A stretch of DNA of 64,000 nucleotides from Dictyophora rubrovolvata (lineage: Eukaryota; Basidiomycota; Agaricomycetes; Phallales; Phallaceae). The notes below the pieces were generated by a model, which saw only the letters and a list, made by a program, of their open reading frames with translations, did not search any database and was not told the DNA's origin. Made by a program: the position numbers and the translations under genes. Below are positions 58,124-64,000 of this stretch, piece by piece (positions within the stretch are counted from its first letter, which is position 1; the number at the start of each line of letters is the position of its first letter). The DNA lies in NCBI GenBank assembly GCA_029959195.1, contig CP114122.1:1054001-1118000 (forward strand). The letters run 5' to 3'.

Positions 58124-60239
58124 ATGGATCTCGGTATCATTTATCATATTGAGGAGCCGCGTCAGTTTTGGGCAGGTAGGTTTTAAAGCATGTTGTGATT
58201 TCTGAGACTAAGCACGACCCTCCAGAGCTGGAAGACATTCTCCAAATCTCTTCGTCAAGTAGTTTATCGCTTCTAGACACCGCTTTACGCCAATTTATTT
58301 CCTTATGTGCTACGTATCATCGTACGCTCTATATTATCTATCCCTTCCAATTGCTATATTTACCATCTGTTTGCAGAGCAATACCTGCAAACCCCAGTTC
58401 AACTTGAGCATGCCTGCTCATTATTGTTAAACTCAGAATTATTTAATTCTCATTCCGAGCGACTTTCATCTCTAGTTGTTTCTGATTCGCTTACGAACAC
58501 GGATCCTCATACTCAGCTGATTCTGCAACACGTTCTCCTTTTTTACGGACGAAATCACCCCTCCTTTTTTCGATCTTCAAAGAAATGGAGAAATCTTATC
58601 CCAGTTCTTATGGACACAATCACCCTGATAGATATTGATCTAACTTTATGGGTATCTGGAAATGGATCTGCCCACCAGTGGCGTTCAGGCATCTCGGTTC
58701 CAATTGAGCTAAGACTCAGCCAATTGTCCGTTCAAATTCTGTATGAAGTTTGCCGCATCCAGAACCTTGACTTGAGCATATTCACGGATGCCTTTATTGA
58801 CCAACTTTTCGATCTCGTTGAGATGACAAGAGACCTACCGGAAGAGACTTTCAATTATGGTCTAATCAAGTTGATTGTACGTTGCAATCATATCACCCAC
58901 GATGTGTAAACTTCAGTTGATCCATTACCATTCTTTAGATTGCTTTGAACGAACGATTTATGGTCGCTATACTTCCATCTAATAAGGCTGACATCAAGGA
59001 CAAGGAAGACGAAGGACCTAATATGGGTAACCGAGTAATAGAGGTCCTAGTCCGTCGCCTGGGCTCTAGTAAGACATTTGGGGAGAATATCATATTCATA
59101 CTTAATCGTGCAGGTAGGTAACTGTTTGTCGAGTACATGGATGACTAATTAATGACCCACAGGAACGTCCTCGGAGGACAGATGCACGCAGCTCCTTATA
59201 CTCAAGATTCTTTTCATTTTGTTCACAACGCCCTCGACCCAAGAGTATTTTTATACCAATGACCTGCATGTTCTTGTCGATGTATTTATCCGAGAACTGG
59301 GAGATCTCAGTGCGGATGATGATTCGGTATGTTGTCCATCATCTCTTTGTTATTAGGTCAATTTTCATTTATCTCACTACTATCTTTAAGCTTCAACATA
59401 CCTACCTCCGTGTCTTACATCCTCTTTTAACAAATACTCAGCTGCGTGATGTCCCTTACAAACGACTTCATCTTTTACGGGTCCTGGAATCTCTCGTTTC
59501 CCAAGCTGACATACGGAACGTAAGTGCGACGACCAAGAGGCTAGTGGAAAGATGTCTTTCAGCCACGTGGGCTGTGGAAGGGAGAAAGGAACGCGATGCA
59601 GCAATGTCCTCTGCTGTGTTAAGAACACGTAAAAGCCAGGAAAACCGGTCTTCCGCAGCATCATTGAGCTCCGACCCGGATACCCGCTCAGGCAATGCGA
59701 AAGGAAACCTGCTTGGGGCGCCCAAACCTCATCCCTTACGAGATCTCAAGTTTTCGAAAAGCGTCGATGTTTTAACACTTAATGCTAAAGAAGATCATCG
59801 TAGAGAACACACTGGTCACGGATCGGGATTGAGTAATGGTGACAGGGAAGTGTCTAAACCCGGGACGGCTAAGAAAGTGAAGATTAAAACACGCGAGGGT
59901 TTTGTGCACGACGTTGTCCGAAAAGGCAGTAATGACAGTGCTTTCAGTATCGCGGTTGTGGCAAATACGGGCGCTCCGGCGGTGACGAACTCAAATGGAC
60001 AGGTAAAGCACTACCGGCCGGCACCATTACCACCTTCATCCCCGCTTTCTGCGTCTTCACCACCCTCACCACCGCATTCTCATTCTTCCACCTCATCCTC
60101 TATTTCCCTTACTACCACATCACGGAAAATACCCCCAGCTATACCTTCCAGAAGCGGCAAAAGTGTTTTCAGGAAGAAAAATAGCCTCACAAGTTACGCT
60201 ACTTCTACTACTTCGCCAGTTAAGCTGGAACTTGGCTAG
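58124..60239 (+). CDS. dip1: SPIN90/Ldb17/Dip1-family Arp2/3 activator
   Basis: Actin regulator: fission-yeast Dip1 and budding-yeast Ldb17 activate Arp2/3 to seed linear filaments at endocytic patches. The start is [17 protein letters not shown], then [13 protein letters not shown] across an intron. The armadillo-like domain shows [125 protein letters not shown] and [18 protein letters not shown]; the last three are the most conserved of the family. A basic Ser/Pro-rich tail with [19 protein letters not shown], a likely SH3-binding stretch, ends SPVKLELG. About six exons; intact. It should act at the cortex with myosin-I or WASP partners. Confidence 0.92.
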
Positions 60240-61850
60240 TTGTTTATTTTATTCTACCCTATTCTTTCTGAATATTTTTTCCTTCATCATTCGCTTTTCA
60301 CCATCCAATTTTCATGACTATATCTGCTTTTTTTTCTACCCAGCATATCGAGTTATTTTGAACAGCATAGACATACAATGGACAGACAATTTACTCCTTT
60401 CAATCATAACTTTGATTGTATGTATATACACGAAATAATTGTAATCAGTACGTCTTCCTTCTTCGGTAACAAGCATTAAAAGTGGTTCTTTAATATTACG
60501 ATTGTACACACATTTGTGGGTTGGCACTCGGTCTCATTTTGATCTTTTTTAGAGAGTTTGTAAACTCTGGGATTGGTTGTGACTCCTTTTCAGTGTTCAC
60601 TGACGACGCCGGCAGAAGTGCATATGCCCACTTAGAGCACTGCATACCTGACATTCTCCCTGTTCGTGAGGCAACCGCAATTATTCCCCCCTATCCACTT
60701 CATTACTAAATCGGAGAATATGGGTTTTGTAAGGGTATTGGTTATTCGGAAGTTGAACGTCGACTTGTCGGAGTGATACTCGGGCTGTCCTGCATTTTCC
60801 ATCAACCGTATTAATTCACGAGCCAAAATCGCACACGCATCTTATTCATTTGAGCCATGTACTTACTAGCAGAACTGCGCGAGTCGGCGAGTTATATAAA
60901 GAGAAACCTCCTGGAAACCAAGCAGTTACAAGATGGAATAGGGATTGAGTTTACAACGGAACGAACAAACATGATGAACTTTATAATTACACTGTTTGAG
61001 GGGACAAACATTGCAATCTCAGGAGATCTATGGTCATTTTGAGCTCGTTATTTTTAGGAGATCATGCGATCGATTCGGACTTCCAGCCGAGACGTCCAGC
61101 ATGATTGAATTGTTTCTCTGTTCCAATACCGTGCTGGCGATAAGAGGAACTGGTGAACGGTCTTTCCAAAAGCATTTTTGCCTCAGATTAGGAATTATAC
61201 CCCTGCAGCCGTTCAAACGACAGCCGGGTCGTTCGGAAACGTTCGGGACTAGACCCTGATTGGATTTGTTCAAGTCTTAAATGCGGTCGTGACTCAGAGA
61301 TTATCGCAGTCCCCCTGTTCCTTCCCATTGAGTAGTGCAAGAAAACCAATGTCATTTATCAACTCATTCCAAACAAATGATAGAAACTGTCTAGCATCGT
61401 TTTAGCCTAGGTCTTTACTTACTTGAGACTGCGGCTTTTAACTTCAGCTTCAATCTGTTGCGTAACACCAGGAGTATTAATTATTGACAGAAGACGTCAG
61501 GCAGCCCTTTGCTGGCTTGCCAAACAGTTCATCGTCGCCACGGCGTATGCTGGCTTGTGGTTCTTACTTTACTATTTACTCATGTTGAGATTTCTGAGAG
61601 TGTAGTCTTTTTGATATGCGGAAGGCACTGCCTTATTGGATTGACAAAATTTTCTCCTTCTATTATGGAAGGGATCATGAGGTATTCTACGATTGTCAAT
61701 TCGATGGACGACGTAACTTGAAGAGGCCTGTGTGCCGAAAATGTTGCGGTTTGATATAGTATAATGATAATGACAACTTGGGGATGTCTGACGTACGGTC
61801 CGCCAGACGTGAGTCGGAAACGATAAAGCCTAGATTTCAGTCGAGCTAGA
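60240..61850. other. Spacer, no gene recognised
   Basis: Several short frames on both strands (60521-61721) with no family features and many stops. It holds the 3' flanks of two convergent genes. Confidence 0.45.
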
Positions 61851-62584
61851 CTAAAAATGTGAAAAGCTTCTTCGTAGGCTGTGACTACGCGATCTGAGGG
61901 TCAGTATCGTCATCTCAAGATTGCGATCACTTGGCGGTGGGTCTGGCACCAATGTATGGTACGCAATATGAGGCAATTTGTGAGTAAAAATGGCCAAGAA
62001 CTTGGTCAAACGAGATCCATCAGTAGTTTCGAACCATAGCGCACGCATGGCTTTAGCTTCTTCTGAGTTTGAGCAAGGCGAGCTCTGGCGTATCTGAGTC
62101 TGTGCCTGTCGGATAATCACTGGCCGTACCTGACAATTGAAACTTGTTGATGTCAACTGAAAACTGATATGTATGTGTACAATAAGATCACATACGTCCA
62201 TTGGAAGTTCGGTTGATGTGTCTAATTTGGCATTTCGAGCACGAGCCCAATTTGGATGGTGACCGGTGACCCCGAAAGCTGGAGATGGGCCGTGTATATA
62301 TGTAGCATAGAATTTGTTAATATATTCACTTGAAAATAAATTTGAATTCAGCAGGACGGAAACTTATGAAATTACTAAGAATACCTAAAGTTTTGAGGTC
62401 ACCTGAATTTCCAGGACAGGATCAAAACAAGGAACACGGAGGAGAATCGAACTTCGTAGCCGGAGGCATCTCGCACTTTTCCATCACAAGAGGTAACCGG
62501 TAACGCGGTAACGCCTGCCCTCCTCAATAGTATACATACATTGGTGTCCCCGTTCTTCATCAACTGAACACTGTTTCGGTGCAC
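61851..62584 (-). CDS. Hypothetical protein, multi-exon
   Basis: Not recognised. The minus strand supports a spliced reading: MHRNSVQLMKNGDTN, an intron, RDASGYEVRFSSVFLVLIL with WKFR, an intron, FSSEYINKFYATYIHGPSPA and FGVTGHHPNWARARNAKLDT, an intron with donor GTATGT, then VRPVIIRQAQTQIRQSSPCS, MRALWFETTDGSRLTKFLAI, FTHKLPHIAYHTLVPDPPPS and an end RSHSLRRSFSHF. The text looks coding, and the splice sites are of good quality. Start and first exon boundaries are uncertain. It lies divergent from the second GT90 gene about 250 bases away. Confidence 0.5.
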
Positions 62585-62839
62585 ATATGTAGTCAGCCCT
62601 GAATAATATGTAAATCAATTTGTAGGGTCTATATATATTTGGCAGAAGGTCCAGATTCAGGTCGAAACATCATCCGCCGTCGTATCTCTCTCAGGGACAC
62701 GTGACTGACGATGAAGGAAGCGGTGAACGGTGCACCTTCCGACCGTTTGATTTAAAGAGAAGATGTCAATGGTGGCCAAGCATGTTCTTGATTTCTTAAA
62801 CCCCTTAAAAGACTTGTATATCCAGTCGTATTTCCCAAA

Positions 62840-64000
62840 ATGCTTAAGAAAATACTCGCTTCACTCCTTTCTCTCGTTTTCATCCTCTTCCAGCTCAATC
62901 GGTTTGTCCCCTTCAACAATGCTCCGCACCGCAAGAGAACAAGTTCTCACCCAATTCCACAATTAATGGTTCTTGCGCAGACGCGATACGAATCCCTTCT
63001 CAGTCGCCAGAGTAGAACATTGAAAGACGCTATTCGAGAATACCGAAAAAGGTATGGCCGCGACCCTCCAAAGGGCTTCAACGACTGGTACTCGTTTGCC
63101 AAAGAAAACAACGTCAAAATTATTGACGAATATGATCAACTCATGGACGATATAAAACCTTTCTTCGACTTGTCTGGCGAGGAGTTGCGCAGAAGAGCTT
63201 TACAAGTATTTTAAGCCTGCCATAAGCTATTCCCTTCTAAATAATTATAAACAACTCCTTTAGGTAGGATCCCTTCCTTCAGTCGATCTTGTTAAAATAC
63301 GCAACGGATCCTCCGAAATCGTTGAAATGAAAAAGGCTTTCAAGGACGATGAATCCAAAATACCTGGTCGAGTTGGCGGTCCCCGTGCGCGAGGTTTCCG
63401 TGCAATGATATCCAAATTTGAACACAAGGTAACAACCCACGTGGCTCGTTCAAAGATTGCAGGAAATCTAACAAATCCTTTCAGCTCCCCGATATGTATT
63501 TCCCTATCAACGCCAAAGCTGAAGGCCGCATCCTAGTCCCTTGGGAGCACCGAGCCTTTCCAAACATGACATCGCAAGATTCTTCGGGTATGAAAGTCTA
63601 ACCCTGTTCTTTATTTAGTAATCCATATGCCCTTATAATTAACAAATATTATCAATGTTAGCCGGCGTTCAGGCAATGTTAGGAGAAGAATTTCAGCCTG
63701 ATTGGCGTGGCGAAGGAAACGTTTGGGAGGCGTATCGACGAACATGCCAGCCTTCTTCTGAAGCTCGCCGCCTATTTGGATCTATTCGAGGTCAAAGAAC
63801 ACTACCAACAGGTTATCAAGGATTCCAGTGGTCTCGTTCATTCCTTCAACCACAGGGAGATAATGACCCCGAAAAAGGAATCGCCTTTGCCTTCGGTCCG
63901 GATGATACTTATAATTTTTGTGCCCATCCGTGGGCGCGCTTCCAGCAAGGGCATTTCTTCAGCGATTGGCGAACAATTCCCGTTCTCTATCCCATTCTTT
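62840..64000 (+). CDS. CAP10-like glycosyltransferase (GT90), paralog 2, cut by window end
   Basis: A second type II Golgi glycosyltransferase of the same family as the gene at 49951-52199. The start MLKKILASLLSLVFILFQLN forms the signal-anchor. The text then follows paralog 1 closely: EYRKRYGRDPPKGFNDWYSF, NNVKIIDEYDQLMDDIKPFF, DLSGEELRRRALQ, GFRAMISKFEHK, MYFPINAKAEGRILVPWEH, WRGEGNVWEAYRRTCQPSSE and FCAHPWARFQQGHFFSDWRT, ending at the window border in IPVLYPIL. At least three introns, at positions matching paralog 1. The catalytic C-terminal half is outside the window. It is more diverged in the region around 63780-63900, where it carries an extra GYQGFQWSRSFLQPQ segment. Confidence 0.92.

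Noticed and set aside
62440-62500. tRNA-like B-box (AGTTCGATTCT on the minus strand)
   Set aside because: No matching A-box, acceptor stem or anticodon arm at the right distance; it falls in a coding-looking exon.

Overview
The window reads as nuclear DNA of a mushroom-forming basidiomycete (Agaricomycetes). Genes are dense and cut by many short GT-AG introns, mostly about 45-90 nt. The contents fit such a fungus: a class I hydrophobin, a GH28 polygalacturonase, a family of small secreted HsbA-like proteins, an HNH-nuclease gene of a type common in these fungi, two CAP10-like (GT90) glycosyltransferases and decayed Helitron/PIF1-type helicase pieces. I see no rRNA, tRNA, CRISPR array, or reverse-transcriptase or integrase gene.

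Layout. 0.6-7.6 kb: a family III CoA-transferase and a PHO13-like phosphatase in divergent pair, then the hydrophobin and the polygalacturonase. 9-15.3 kb: a MYND zinc-finger protein with an in-frame UAG, a small heat-shock protein with a clean heat-shock element, and an HNH-nuclease gene whose frame does not stay open. 15.3-22.2 kb: almost 7 kb with no convincing gene, ending in a pyrimidine-rich leader. 22.2-25.8 kb: an unusually long AMSH-type JAMM deubiquitinase. 28.6-42 kb: a rearranged accessory block. 42.4-64 kb: a conserved housekeeping run (ATG1 kinase, SFM1 methyltransferase, carnosine N-methyltransferase, GT90 glycosyltransferase, SGNH-hydrolase-like membrane protein, C2H2 protein, SPIN90/Dip1 Arp2/3 activator, a hypothetical gene and a second GT90 gene cut by the window end).

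The accessory block is the most interesting part. Four intact HsbA-like genes lie as two on the minus strand followed by two on the plus strand. All share one six-exon structure and a TATA-centred promoter element (consensus GCGTATAAAAGTCGAA). Between the two plus-strand copies several introns look clearly more conserved than the coding exons, the pattern expected of fast-diversifying exons. Between these genes lie scrambled pieces of host genes: a decayed fragment of the CinA-like gene joined to a decayed fragment of the AMSH gene, both still carrying introns and both with intact parents in this window. A second, inverted AMSH fragment abuts an orphan copy of an HsbA 3' end. Two helicase remnants flank that second chimera. 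This suggests DNA-level gene-fragment capture or replication-based rearrangement, possibly Helitron-driven, inside a secreted-protein cluster.

Functionally, hydrophobin, HsbA-like proteins and polygalacturonase concern the hyphal surface and plant material, and the two GT90 genes plus the SGNH-like gene suggest surface-glycan synthesis. The remaining genes are core cell biology: autophagy initiation, endosomal deubiquitination, actin nucleation, ribosomal-protein methylation and metabolite repair. All identifications come from reading translated sequence; no database search was run.
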